Source: Aquisphaera giovannonii (GTDB taxonomy: Bacteria; Planctomycetota; Planctomycetia; Isosphaerales; Isosphaeraceae). From it: a stretch of DNA of 64,000 bases. The position numbers and the translations under genes are program-made. A model generated the notes under the pieces. It had not been told where the DNA came from and ran no database searches. It saw only the letters and a program-made list of their open reading frames with translations. The stretch spans positions 868,001 to 932,000 of the forward strand of contig NZ_CP042997.1 of the NCBI RefSeq assembly GCF_008087625.1, given 5' to 3'. Positions 8,575 through 17,288 of the stretch are shown piece by piece. Every line of letters starts with the position of its first letter. The stretch's first letter is position 1.

Positions 8575-10380
8575 ATGTCCGATGATGCCGCATCCGCGGG
8601 GCCTCTGGTCCGCGGCCTCGATCTCGTGCGCGAGATCGCCGAGCTGGCCCGCAAGCACGACCGGTTCCTCTGGGGCGAGCCCGAGACGGGGGACGAGGAC
8701 GGGCCCGCGGAGTTGACCGAGCGGGACCTTGCGGAGGTCAGGGCCGCCTTGGAGGGCTTCCAGGAATCCCTCCGGATGGCCTGGGAGTCCGATCGTCGCC
8801 CGCTCCGCGCCTGGCGCCGGGGAAGTGGCGGGCCGCCGGAGAGGTTGGTGCCGCTGGAACACGCGGGGTCGGCGTGGCCCCCGCCCTGCCGCGCCGACGA
8901 GGCGGTCCAGCTCCTGCTCGACTTCGACGCGAAGCTCCGCGCCCTGGTCCCCGCGGTGGACGACGACGAGCCGTTCGATGTGGACGACTTCCTGGAGGGC
9001 TGGGACACGGACGCGGAGGCCGTGGCGAAGGCCGCCCCCGACCCGGAGGACCTGGCGAGGCTGAAGGCCGAGGTGCTCGAGGAGTTTCGGGCCGCCCCCG
9101 AGGGGCCGCCGGCCGGCCCGGCCTCGCCCCCGGCGCCCGGCGTCGATCCCGAGGCGGCGGGCGCCGCGGTCCTGGGCCTGCTGGAGGCGATCGCGGGGCT
9201 CCTCGAGCTCGCCCGTGGGGCGGGCCTCGCCGCGGAGCCCTCGTCGGTCCTCCTCGCCAAGGGGCGGCTCCGGGCCGCCTTCCCGGCGGCGATCGATGCG
9301 CCCGTCATGGCCGCCCGCCTGCTGCATCGAAACCGGGGTGGCGTTCGCATGAAATGGTATAAAGGTATGGCGACAAGTTGCTCGGATGCCGTGCTGGACG
9401 TCGGCGCCGACCTGATGGATCGCCTCTTCGACGCGACGGCGGCCGAGGGCGAGGACGGGCCGGGCGGCTGGAGGCAGGACCTCTCGGAGTGGAAGGAGAC
9501 CGTCGAGTGGATGGGGGAGCAGCTCGACGAGGTGCCGCCCGGCTTCGGCGACCTCGCGGACCGCGTCCGCGACGAGCACGGCCGGTCCGGGTCGATCGAG
9601 CTCCCCCTGGCGTATACGTATGTGTTCGAGGATCAGGACGAGCCGGTGGTCGTGAATCGGCGTGCCGAGTCGATCGCGCTGCTCGACCAGTTCCGGATCC
9701 CGACCGAGGCCGCCCCCGGGGCGAAGCTCATGGCCGGCGAGTCGGCCGTCGAGCAGATCTTCTACGTCCCGGGCGAGGCGCCCCATCGGTTCCTGACGAA
9801 GATCGGGGGGCTTCCCTACCGGCTGGCGCACGAGGCATGGCCCGCGGGCCGGGACGGCCGGCCCCTGACCTTCGTGGCCCAATTCTGCGTCCCCGCGGCG
9901 TACGACCTGTTCCCGGACGGGCTGTACGAGGAGGTGCTGCTGATCTTCGCCCGATCGGAGTCGGACCTCCTCTCGGTCAATCCCTACCAGGACGGGCTGC
10001 ACTTCGAGTGGTGGCCGCTGGGGGCCTCGCCCGCGAAGCTCGTCCAGGCCGGGGACGTCCCCAAGACCGGCTGGCGGATCAAGCCGTACTTCGGGGTCCA
10101 CCTGCGGACCGGCGATCTTCATCTGGTCGGCCCGTCCCCCCACGTCAAGATCGGAGGCTGGCCCGACTTCCTCCAGGGCGGACCGCGCCGCGGCTACTAC
10201 GGCGGCGAATTCCTCCTCCAGCTGGGCCGGCCCGGCCCCGTGCCGCCGGGCCTCGACCGCTGGGCCCACCAGGCCGATCCCGCCGCCAAGGGCCGCGAGA
10301 TCACCATCGGCGACGACGGCTATCTCTACCTCTTCATGCGTGCGGACCAGACGATCGACGCCTACCCCGAGTGTTACTGA
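8575..10380 (+). CDS. DUF1963/YwqG-like protein with a long N-terminal extension
   Basis: A 601-residue protein with no signal peptide. The C-terminal half has features of the DUF1963 (YwqG) family: FLTKIGGLPYRL, WPAGRDGRPLTFVAQF, a LPDGLYEEVLLIF-like strand and the end GDDGYLYLF. DUF1963 proteins are of uncertain function and often lie near immunity or self-defence genes. The N-terminal half (to about residue 255) is acidic and Ala-rich with no recognisable domain. A short patch at about 9,330-9,375, encoding HRNRGGVRMKWYKGMATSC, has lower GC than its surroundings and may mark an old junction. An overlapping minus-strand frame of similar length is treated as a shadow because only the plus frame shows a family motif. 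The gene is followed by a strong hairpin. Confidence 0.65.
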   Translation: MSDDAASAGPLVRGLDLVREIAELARKHDRFLWGEPETGDEDGPAELTERDLAEVRAALEGFQESLRMAWESDRRPLRAWRRGSGGPPERLVPLEHAGSAWPPPCRADEAVQLLLDFDAKLRALVPAVDDDEPFDVDDFLEGWDTDAEAVAKAAPDPEDLARLKAEVLEEFRAAPEGPPAGPASPPAPGVDPEAAGAAVLGLLEAIAGLLELARGAGLAAEPSSVLLAKGRLRAAFPAAIDAPVMAARLLHRNRGGVRMKWYKGMATSCSDAVLDVGADLMDRLFDATAAEGEDGPGGWRQDLSEWKETVEWMGEQLDEVPPGFGDLADRVRDEHGRSGSIELPLAYTYVFEDQDEPVVVNRRAESIALLDQFRIPTEAAPGAKLMAGESAVEQIFYVPGEAPHRFLTKIGGLPYRLAHEAWPAGRDGRPLTFVAQFCVPAAYDLFPDGLYEEVLLIFARSESDLLSVNPYQDGLHFEWWPLGASPAKLVQAGDVPKTGWRIKPYFGVHLRTGDLHLVGPSPHVKIGGWPDFLQGGPRRGYYGGEFLLQLGRPGPVPPGLDRWAHQADPAAKGREITIGDDGYLYLFMRADQTIDAYPECY

Positions 10381-10431
10381 GTGTCCGTCCGATGAGCCGC
10401 TCGGAGGACGCAGGGCGGGCGGGACCCGGCA

Positions 10432-10464
10432 CCGCAAGCCCCGGCACGGCCAGGGGACTTGCGG
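10432..10464 (+). terminator. Strong hairpin after the DUF1963-like gene
   Basis: CCGCAAGCCCC (10432-10442) pairs with GGGG-A-CTTGCGG (10453-10464), an 11-pair stem with one bulged A and a ten-base loop, about 50 bases after the stop. The following GGGTTTCACCC has only a short T run, so it is a candidate transcription terminator rather than a textbook one. Confidence 0.5.
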
Positions 10465-10571
10465 GTTTCACCCGCCGTACGAGAGCGACGATCCGGGCCC
10501 TCGAGGCGGACCCAGAGCCCGGTCCGGAGTGGGGCGGGCGCCAGCCGAAATGTCGCGGGCCCCTTCCCGCG

Positions 10572-11192
10572 TCAGCCCTCGCGCGCGGCCTCGCCGGGCG
10601 CGGCCGGCGGGGATCCGCCGGGGCCCTTTGAGGCGGTCGGCAGGATGGCGCCGAGCGGCAGGCGGAAGCCGGGGATGACGTGCTCGCCCGGCAGGTCCTC
10701 ATCCTCGCGGACGCGACTCATCGAGCCGTCGGAGCGGTAGACCATCGCGGAGCGCGAGTCGGGGTAGATCACCCAGGCGAGCGGGATGTTCGCCGCCCGG
10801 TAGTCGTCGAGCTTCTCCTCGAGCTCCGACGCCAGGTCGCGAGGCGAGACCACTTCGACGGCGAGGTCCGGTGGGACGATCGAGAACCCCTCGGGGAGCT
10901 CGCCGCCGGGCGGCCGGTCCTTCCGCACGAAGGAGATGTCCGGCCGTCGCACGCGGCCCGCGGCATGCGAGAAGCAGCGGTAGTCGGTGGTCCCGGGCAG
11001 GACCCAGCCGAGGTCGTGGGCCTCGCAGAAGGCCAGGGGCGCGGCGCCCAGCTTCAACTCGACCCAGCCCGATCGCGCCCCCGCGGCCTTCTCCACCAGC
11101 CGCCCGCGGATCGGCTCGTGGCGCTCGCCGTCCGGCATCGACAGCAAGTCCTCGGTCGCGTATGCCGCCGTCTTCCTGATCGCGACCGCCAT
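10572..11192 (-). CDS. Uma2-family (DUF820) putative restriction-endonuclease-like protein
   Basis: A 206-residue protein of the Uma2/DUF820 family, which has a PD-(D/E)XK nuclease-like fold and is expanded in planctomycetes and cyanobacteria. Visible signatures are YATEDLLSMPDGERHEPIRG at the N-terminus, RRPDISFV with the presumed catalytic Asp, PPDLAVEVVSPRD with the acidic residue, then EEKLDDYRAANIPLAWVIYP. No restriction or methylation partner is adjacent, so the physiological role is open. The C-terminal 25 residues are Pro/Gly/Ala-rich and appear dispensable. It is convergent with the DUF1963-like gene. Confidence 0.85.
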   Translation of the reverse strand: MAVAIRKTAAYATEDLLSMPDGERHEPIRGRLVEKAAGARSGWVELKLGAAPLAFCEAHDLGWVLPGTTDYRCFSHAAGRVRRPDISFVRKDRPPGGELPEGFSIVPPDLAVEVVSPRDLASELEEKLDDYRAANIPLAWVIYPDSRSAMVYRSDGSMSRVREDEDLPGEHVIPGFRLPLGAILPTASKGPGGSPPAAPGEAAREG

Positions 11193-11533
11193 GCTCCTGG
11201 CACAGCCCCCGGGGCCCGTTCCTTCACGAGAGATCCGCGAAGATCATTCTAGCGACGGAGGCCCGTCCCGGCGAGGTGGGGTAGCCTGGGCAGCGTCAGG
11301 GGCGTATGCCGGGCGGCCAACCTGGGGCGGCTGGGGGAGCGGGCGGGGGCGGGGCCCCTCGCGCCGCGGTTGTGTTCGCCGCCCGGAGGCAAGACGGCTT
11401 GAGAACGGCGCGCGGGCATTGTATAGGAGGGTGTCGGCGACGGCGAGAGTCGCCGGGAGTATGACGGGCGGGTGCCGGGCATTATGCCCCGTCGATCCGC
11501 GGCTCGCGAGGCACAACAAGGAAGGTCACCGCC
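11193..11533. other. Spacer between divergent genes
   Basis: 341 bases separate the Uma2 gene (leftward) from the histidine kinase (rightward). Both promoters should be here, but I cannot pick a convincing -35/-10 pair. A 91-codon minus-strand frame (11244-11519) lacks any motif and is not called. The only clear signal is the ribosome binding site of the kinase at 11518-11525. Confidence 0.5.
11518..11525 (+). promoter_or_regulatory. Ribosome binding site selecting a TTG start
   Basis: AAGGAAGG lies eight bases before the TTG at 11534 and 14 bases before the next in-frame ATG at 11540. It favours TTG as the initiation codon of the hybrid histidine kinase. Confidence 0.55.
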
Positions 11534-14500
11534 TTGAATATGCTCGACGCCTGGTCCGGCGGTAAGACGCCGGCAGGAGCCGTGATGTCCCTTTGCTCCC
11601 CGGCGGTCGCCCTCGGGACGATCGACCCGGAGCAGCTCGGGGCGGCCTTGATGGCGGGGACATGCCTGGCCTTCGCCGCCTACCTGGCCGTCCGCTTCCT
11701 CCGGCCGGGGGGGAGCAAGGTCCCCTATCCGGAGGCGCTCTGGGCGCTCGCCGGGTTCTTCCTCGCGTCCGGGCTGTCCCGGCTCCTCGACGCGATGGCG
11801 ACGCGGGGCGGGGCCCCCGGGGTGTTGGCCCTGCCGTTGCCGTTGTCGGCCGGGTTGCTCTCGCTGGGGATGACGGTGCTCTCGTGCGCGGCGGCGTTCG
11901 CGCTGGCGGGGCTGCTCCACGTGCGGCGGCCCCCCTGCGACCCGCGGCAGCTCGACCGGGAGGCGGCCGCGCGGCGGGCCGCGGAGGAGGCGCTGCGGCG
12001 GTCCGAGGCCGTGGGCCGGAAGCTCGAGCTGGTGGCCAGCCGGACCGACGACGCGGTCGTCGTCACGGACCTGCACGGCCGGATCGAGTGGGCCAACGAC
12101 AGCTTCGCCAGGATGACGGGCTACGGGCCCGACGAGGTGCTCGGCCGGTCGCCCGGGGGGCTGCTCCAGGGGCCCGAGACGAGCCCGGCCACGGTGGCGT
12201 TCATGAGGGCCAGGCGCCGGGCGGGGCAGGGCTTCCGCGCGGAGGTCGTGAACTACGCGAAGGGGGGGCGGAAATACTGGCTGTCGCTGGGCGTGCAGCC
12301 GATCCGGGACGAGGACGGGCGGCTCACGCACTTCCTGGGCGTCGGCCGCGACGTCACGGAGCGGAAGGCGGCCGAGCGGCGGATGCAGGTGCAGCACGCG
12401 ACGACGCAGCTCCTGGCCGGCGGCGGGCGGCTCGACGAGACGATGCCGAAGATCCTGTCGACCATCGGCGGCATGCTCGACTTCGACGCGGCCGGTTTCT
12501 GGGTCGCCGACGGCGGCGACGGCGGCCGGCTCCGCGCCGGGGCCGACCCGTGGGTCTCGCCGCGGATGAGGGCCGACGGCGCGGGGCCGCGGTCGCTCCC
12601 CGGCGAGGCCCTGGCGGCGCGGGTCCGGGCGACGGGCGGATCCGCCTGGGTCGCGGACCTCGCGGCCGAGCCGGAGGGCTCGGCGTCCCGCCCCGATCCG
12701 CCCCTCCGCAACGCCCTCGTCGTGCCCGTGACGGCGGGCGAGGGGGGCGCGACGCTCGGCGTCATGATCTTCTTCTCCCGGGGGCCGTTCCGCTGCGACG
12801 GCGCCTTGCTCCAGGCGATGACGACCCTGGGCCGCCAGGTCGGCATCTTCCTGGAGCGGGACCGGACCCAGGCGGAGCTGCGCCGGGTCAACGCCCGGCT
12901 CCGGGCCGTGCTCGACGCCTCGGGGCAGGTCTCCATCATCGCCACCGACTCCGACGGCGTGATCACGGTCTTCAACGCCGGGGCGGAGCGGATGCTCGGC
13001 TACGAGGCGTCCGAGGTCGTCGGCAAGGCCACCCCCCTGCTCTACCACGACGAGCGGGAGGTCCGCGAGCACGCGGCGCGGCTCTCCGCGGAGCTCGGCA
13101 CGCCCGTCGAGGGCTTCGGCGCCTTCGTGGCACGGGCCCGCCGCGGCGGCCGCGAGGTCGGCGAGTGGACCTACATCCGCAAGGACGGCACGAGGCTCCG
13201 GGTGCTCCTCTCGGTCGCCGCCGTCATGGACTCCGAGGGGCAGGTCTCCGGGTACCTCGGCGCGGCGATCGACCTCTCCGACCGCCAGCGCGCCGAGACC
13301 CAGCTTCGCTCCAGCGAGTCGCGGTTCCGCCGCCTCGTCGAGGCGAACATCCTGGGCGTGGTCGTCGGCGGCATCGAGGGGCAGATCACCGACGCCAACG
13401 ACGCGTTCCTGGAGATGGTCGGCTACACGAGGGCGGAGATGGACGCCGGCCTGCTCCCCTGGGACGCGATCATCCCGGAGAGCTCCGCCTTGCGGCTGCA
13501 CCTCTGCCGGGCGGAGCTCTGGAGTCGCGGCCGATGCGAGCCGGTCGAGCTGGAGTGCCGCCACAGGGACGGCCGGCTGATCCCGCTGCTCGTCGGCGCC
13601 GCGATGCTCGACGAGGCCCGCACCCCGTGCCGGGGCGCGCCGGTCGTGGCCTTCTGCCTGGACGTCACCGAGCGGCGGCGGCTGGAGGACGAGCTGCGCC
13701 GCCAGGCCGGCGAGCTCTCCGAGGCCGCCGCCCGCAAGAACGAGTTCCTCGCCATGCTCGGCCACGAGCTCCGCAACCCCCTGGCGCCGATCCGCAACGC
13801 CGTGCGGATCATGAAGCGGCGGGGGATGGACGACCCGACCCTCGTCGAGGCCCGCGAGGTCATCGACCACCAGGTCCGCCAGCTCGCCCAGCTCGTGGAC
13901 GACCTGCTGGAGGTGTCCCGCGTGGCGGGCGGCAAGGTCCGCCTCCACCGGGAGGTCGTGGACGTCGCCACGGTCGTCGCCTTCGCGCTGGAGACCAGCC
14001 GGCCGGCCATCGACGAGGGGCGGCACAGGCTCTCCATCGCCATGCCGCCGGAGCCGCTGCGGGTCGACGCCGACCCGGTCCGCATGGCCCAGGTGCTCGC
14101 CAACCTCCTGATCAACGCCGCCAAGTACACGCCCGAGGGGGGCTCCATCCGGCTCTCGGTCCGCGCCGAGGACGGGCACGTCGCCTTCCGGGTCCGCGAC
14201 AACGGGATCGGCATCCCGCCGGAGATGCTCTCCCGGGTCTTCGACCTGTTCGCCCAGGTGGACCAGTCGCTGGACCGCTCGCAGGGCGGCCTCGGGCTGG
14301 GCCTGACGCTGGTCAAGACCCTGGTGGAGATGCACGGCGGCGACGTCTGCGCCTTCAGCCAGGGCCTGGGCACCGGCAGCGAGCTGGTCGTGCGGCTCCC
14401 CCTGTGGACCGCCCCCCCGGCCGAGGGCGACGTGCCCGGCGCCGGGGGCCGATCCGATGCGGGGGCCGCCGGCGGCGAGGCGGGCGCGTCGGCGTCCCCG

Positions 14501-14983
14501 AGCGGCGCCGCGGGGGCCCAGGCGGCGCCCCGCCCGCGGCGGGTCCTCGTGGTGGACGACAACGTCTCCTCGGCCGAGACGCTCAAGATCCTGCTGACGA
14601 TGGAAGGGCACGAGGCCGAGTCGGTCCACGACGGCCCCTCGGCGCTGCGGGCCCTCGAGGATCGCCGCCACGAGGTGGTCCTCATGGACATCGGCCTGCC
14701 GGAGATGGACGGCTACGAGGTCGCGCGCCGGATCCGCGCCCGCGACGGATCCGGCCGGCCCCTGCTCGTCGCCGTCACCGGCTACGCCGAGGACGAGGCC
14801 CGGCGGAGGTCCCGCGAGGCCGGCTTCGACCACCACCTGGTCAAGCCCGTCGACCCCGACATCATCCTCGCCCTGGTCTCCTCGATGGAATGGTCCGACG
14901 CACCCCTGCCCCCCTGGGACATGACCCGAAGCGCCGAGGACTTCGCGGTCGAGGAGCTCGAGGAGATCCGCCGGGGCCGGTGA
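11534..14983 (+). CDS. Membrane hybrid histidine kinase (PAS-GAF-PAS-PAS-HisKA-HATPase-REC)
   Basis: An 1,149-residue sensor. Residues about 30-130 hold three hydrophobic membrane segments. A PAS domain follows at about 158-290 (DAVVVTDLHGRIEWANDSF, ending VGRDVTERK), then a GAF-like region at about 300-450, a second PAS at about 455-580 (VSIIATDSDGVITVFNAG) and a third at about 590-725. HisKA carries the phospho-acceptor His744 in MLGHELRNPLAPIRNA. The ATPase shows NLLINAAKYTPEGG, DNGIGIPPEML and GLGLGLTLVK. The C-terminal receiver (about 1,000-1,125) has the phosphorylatable Asp1052 in VLMDIGLPEMDGYE and the Lys of LVKPVD. No output regulator is adjacent, so the receiver probably passes phosphate to an unlinked protein. 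The start is TTG, supported by AAGGAAGG eight bases upstream. Confidence 0.93.
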   Translation: MNMLDAWSGGKTPAGAVMSLCSPAVALGTIDPEQLGAALMAGTCLAFAAYLAVRFLRPGGSKVPYPEALWALAGFFLASGLSRLLDAMATRGGAPGVLALPLPLSAGLLSLGMTVLSCAAAFALAGLLHVRRPPCDPRQLDREAAARRAAEEALRRSEAVGRKLELVASRTDDAVVVTDLHGRIEWANDSFARMTGYGPDEVLGRSPGGLLQGPETSPATVAFMRARRRAGQGFRAEVVNYAKGGRKYWLSLGVQPIRDEDGRLTHFLGVGRDVTERKAAERRMQVQHATTQLLAGGGRLDETMPKILSTIGGMLDFDAAGFWVADGGDGGRLRAGADPWVSPRMRADGAGPRSLPGEALAARVRATGGSAWVADLAAEPEGSASRPDPPLRNALVVPVTAGEGGATLGVMIFFSRGPFRCDGALLQAMTTLGRQVGIFLERDRTQAELRRVNARLRAVLDASGQVSIIATDSDGVITVFNAGAERMLGYEASEVVGKATPLLYHDEREVREHAARLSAELGTPVEGFGAFVARARRGGREVGEWTYIRKDGTRLRVLLSVAAVMDSEGQVSGYLGAAIDLSDRQRAETQLRSSESRFRRLVEANILGVVVGGIEGQITDANDAFLEMVGYTRAEMDAGLLPWDAIIPESSALRLHLCRAELWSRGRCEPVELECRHRDGRLIPLLVGAAMLDEARTPCRGAPVVAFCLDVTERRRLEDELRRQAGELSEAAARKNEFLAMLGHELRNPLAPIRNAVRIMKRRGMDDPTLVEAREVIDHQVRQLAQLVDDLLEVSRVAGGKVRLHREVVDVATVVAFALETSRPAIDEGRHRLSIAMPPEPLRVDADPVRMAQVLANLLINAAKYTPEGGSIRLSVRAEDGHVAFRVRDNGIGIPPEMLSRVFDLFAQVDQSLDRSQGGLGLGLTLVKTLVEMHGGDVCAFSQGLGTGSELVVRLPLWTAPPAEGDVPGAGGRSDAGAAGGEAGASASPSGAAGAQAAPRPRRVLVVDDNVSSAETLKILLTMEGHEAESVHDGPSALRALEDRRHEVVLMDIGLPEMDGYEVARRIRARDGSGRPLLVAVTGYAEDEARRRSREAGFDHHLVKPVDPDIILALVSSMEWSDAPLPPWDMTRSAEDFAVEELEEIRRGR

Positions 14984-15432
14984 GCCGGGGGCGGGCCCCC
15001 CGTCCCATGCCGGCCTCGCCCGCGACGGCTCGCCCCTCCGCCGGCCCCGGCGGGGCACCTCCCGACGGCCGTGGCGGTCCTGCGGCGTCGCCTTCGGCTC
15101 TGCCGCGGCCACCCGGAGGGCCGGCGACCCTCCCCGGCTGGTGCGGGCGAGATCCGGGTGGCCGTTGTGGAAGCGCAGCGACACCACGGGATCGCCGCGG
15201 CGAGGGGCCGGGCCAGGTTCACGGGCCGTGGCGGTCCCGCGGCATCGCCTTCGGCTCTGCCGCAGCCGCCCGCCGGGGCCCGCCGGCACCCGAGATCGCG
15301 CGAGCAAGGCATGGGCGGCCGCGGCGGGGCGCGGCGACGCCACGGGCGGTCGGGCCGTCGCCGGTCCGAGGGCCGTTCCGCCGGTCGAGGCGTCCCTGGA
15401 GGGCCCAAGAGCCGGGCGCAGGACCGGCCCGC
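14984..15432. repeat. Convergent spacer packed with four REP-like hairpins
   Basis: Between two convergent genes lie four copies of the roughly 43-base hairpin: plus orientation at 15073-15116, minus at 15154-15196, plus at 15230-15272 and a diverged minus copy at about 15313-15351. Plus copies carry GCGGC(A/G)-TC-GCC-TTC-GGC-TC-TGCCGC; the minus copies carry related hairpins with GCGCAGC cores. They form face-to-face pairs like bacterial interspersed mosaic elements. No coding sequence is supported here. Confidence 0.75.
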
Positions 15433-16551
15433 TCACGCGCCCGGCCGGGTCGCCGTCTTCGGGGCCTCGAGGGCGGGGACCTCGACGTCGTCCGTGGCGG
15501 GCGTCGGGGTCGAGGGGCGGGGCTTCGGCTTCTTGCCGGCGGAGGCGGCGGGGACGTCGCTGTCGATCGCGGGCCCGGGCGCGGCCTCGGGGAGGTCCTC
15601 GTCGTTGGGCCTGGCCGGCGCCGGCCGCTTCGTCGGCCGCGGGGTCGAGGGGATCGCGTCGAGGTCGTCCGGGGAATCCGCCGGCGCGGCCGGCCTCGCC
15701 CGGGGCTTCGGCGCCTGGCGAGGGGGCGCCGGGCGGGCGGCGGAGGCCGGGGCCTCGGGCTCGAGGCGGATCGTGGCGTCCTCGTCGTCGAGGATGGTGT
15801 CGCCGCCGCTGACGATCACCGGCGACGCCTTGGGCCGGACGGCGATGCGGGCGGGCATCGCGGTCTTCTCCGCCAGCAACTCCTTCAGGGGGAGGGCGGA
15901 GGCCGGGACCGGGAGCGTGCTGTTGATGGCGAGGATCGCGCCGGGCGAGGCGGGCTGGCCGTAGTAGAGGGTGTTGGCCTTCCAGTCCACCTGGAGCGTG
16001 CCCCCCTCCGCCGAGACGCCCGCGAAGATGCCCCGGCTGTTCGAGTACGACAGGATCTCGGACTTCAGGGCCACGTCGGTGGCCGCCTCGAACCGCTTGC
16101 CGGTCGGGCCGGCGGCCACGCCGACGTCCATGCCGAGGGTCATCTTCCCCTTGCCCTTGAGGAACCGCTCCAGGCCCCGCGGGCTCTGGAAGACCAGCAC
16201 GAGGTCCGTGGACTGCGCCCCGGCCTGGGCGCCGAAGCTGCCGCCGAACAGGTGCAGGAACACCGGGCTGCTCCACGAGCCGTCGGGCTGCCTCACCAGC
16301 AGCACGCCCCGGCCGCCCCGCACGCCGAAGATGAAGCCCATCTTGAACATGTCGGGGAAGACCGCGATGGCGTGGGCCTTCCGCATCACGAGCTGCGGCA
16401 TGCCCGTCCTCGCGTCGCGCGTGATGTCGCTGAGCGCCAGGACCGACTTCGAGACGGTGGTCTCGGGCGAGGGCTTCTGCGCCATGGCCGGCGCGGCGAG
16501 TGTCGCCGGGAGGCAGGCCAGGGCGACGTACAGGGTCGTCGATCTCCTCAC
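15433..16551 (-). CDS. Exported SYLF-domain (Ysc84-like) lipid-binding protein
   Basis: A 372-residue protein with a clear signal peptide (MRRSTTLYVALACLPATLAA, cleavage near APAMA-Q). The mature N-terminal part (about 35-230) is a SYLF/Ysc84 domain: AHAIAVFPDMFKMGFIFGVRGGRGVLLVR, then WSSPVFLHLFGGSFGAQAGAQSTDLVLVF and FEAATDVALKSEILSYSNSRGIFAGVSAEGG. SYLF domains bind phosphoinositides in eukaryotes; bacterial ones are exported with unclear roles. The last 120 residues are a Pro/Ala-rich, charged linker with repeated PKPRP-like and DD motifs, probably disordered. It is convergent with the histidine kinase across a repeat-rich spacer and has no operon partner. Confidence 0.88.
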   Translation of the reverse strand: MRRSTTLYVALACLPATLAAPAMAQKPSPETTVSKSVLALSDITRDARTGMPQLVMRKAHAIAVFPDMFKMGFIFGVRGGRGVLLVRQPDGSWSSPVFLHLFGGSFGAQAGAQSTDLVLVFQSPRGLERFLKGKGKMTLGMDVGVAAGPTGKRFEAATDVALKSEILSYSNSRGIFAGVSAEGGTLQVDWKANTLYYGQPASPGAILAINSTLPVPASALPLKELLAEKTAMPARIAVRPKASPVIVSGGDTILDDEDATIRLEPEAPASAARPAPPRQAPKPRARPAAPADSPDDLDAIPSTPRPTKRPAPARPNDEDLPEAAPGPAIDSDVPAASAGKKPKPRPSTPTPATDDVEVPALEAPKTATRPGA

Positions 16552-16896
16552 GATGGTTGACTCCTCCGAGGTCCCGGGAAGGATGGGCCGGCGGTCCGCG
16601 CCGGGACGAGCCGGCGCGCGAGGCTCCGCGCGGGGCCCGGCGACGGGATCGGTCCTCGGGGCTTCTACCGGCTTTCCGCGGAACGGTCAACGCCGACATC
16701 GATGGCGGCGTCAAGGAGTCGAGGACCCTTCGCAGCGTCGCGTCGGGGCGTCATCGCCGTCGGGGCATCGTCGCGCAGGAGGGGGCGTCGTCGCCGTCTG
16801 GGCGTCGTCGCGCAGCAGGCCACTTGGCGTCTCGGGCGTCATCGCCGGGGCGCGGCCCTGGATCGCCGCGGGGTCTTCGAGCCCCTGACGGCGGGC
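16552..16896. repeat. Spacer with a degenerate 37-base tandem repeat
   Basis: No gene is supported. At 16745-16817 two units of about 37 bases follow each other, each made of a half of the type GGGGCGTCATCGCCGTC and a half of the type GGGGCATCGTCGCGCAG. A further partial half lies at 16833-16848 (CGGGCGTCATCGCC). The region upstream of the SYLF gene (towards 16,552) should hold its promoter, but none is obvious. Confidence 0.5.
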
Positions 16897-17166
16897 TCAA
16901 ATCTTGATGAACGGGATGCCGAACAGGGTCTCGGCCTTGTGCGGGGCGGGCTTGCCGAAGGCGCTCCTCGTCGGCCGGGCCGCGTGCTGCTGGTGGAACA
17001 GGCCGGCGACCGTGTCCTGGACCTTGTCGGCGGCGTGCATCACGGTCCGGTTGAACGACCGGACGTGGGCCCTGTCGGCCGGCGAGAGATTCAGGCTGAC
17101 GGCGCTGGGGACGACGCGGTCCTCGATCGCCTCGAGCCTGGGGGTCGTGGAACGTCGCGGTCGCAT
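16897..17166 (-). CDS. Small protein with the planctomycetal LExxEDRxxPS motif
   Basis: An 89-residue protein. The N-terminus, RRSTTPRLEAIEDRVVPSAV, matches the basic-LExLExRxxPS motif found at the start of many planctomycete extracellular and autotransported proteins, where it is thought to act in sorting or export. What follows is short, about 65 residues: LNLSPADRAHVRSFNRTVMHAADKVQDTVAGLFHQQ and a tail ending GIPFIKI. No catalytic or repeat domain is present, unlike the large repeat proteins that usually carry the motif. It may be a small surface protein or a remnant of a larger one. Function unknown. Confidence 0.6.
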   Translation of the reverse strand: MRPRRSTTPRLEAIEDRVVPSAVSLNLSPADRAHVRSFNRTVMHAADKVQDTVAGLFHQQHAARPTRSAFGKPAPHKAETLFGIPFIKI

Positions 17167-17288
17167 CGGCCGAAGTCCTCCCGGGGCCCTGGATGCCGCC
17201 TGCCCTGCCTGCTGTTCTTATCGGCACCCGGCCTGGTCGGGCTGAGGGAATTCCGCGGATTGTCGGGGTTTTCCCGGGCGGTCCGGTT

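Noticed and set aside
8263-10437. A 724-codon minus-strand frame, longer than the plus-strand frame it overlaps
   Set aside because: Only the plus frame shows DUF1963-type motifs and a sensible start; the minus frame has none.
10572-11192. Part of a restriction-modification system
   Set aside because: The Uma2 protein has a nuclease-like fold, but no methylase or specificity gene is adjacent and such genes are scattered singly in planctomycetes.
11244-11519. A 91-codon minus-strand frame in the spacer ahead of the histidine kinase
   Set aside because: Low-complexity Arg/Pro-rich product without any motif.
11249-16714. A 1,821-codon open frame on the minus strand opposite the histidine kinase
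   Set aside because: It runs antisense to a clearly conserved kinase, has no motifs, and is rich in Arg, Gly, Pro and His as expected of a shadow frame in high-GC DNA.
16745-16848. CRISPR array
   Set aside because: Repeats are short, degenerate and directly abutting, without spacers of uniform length, and no cas genes are present.
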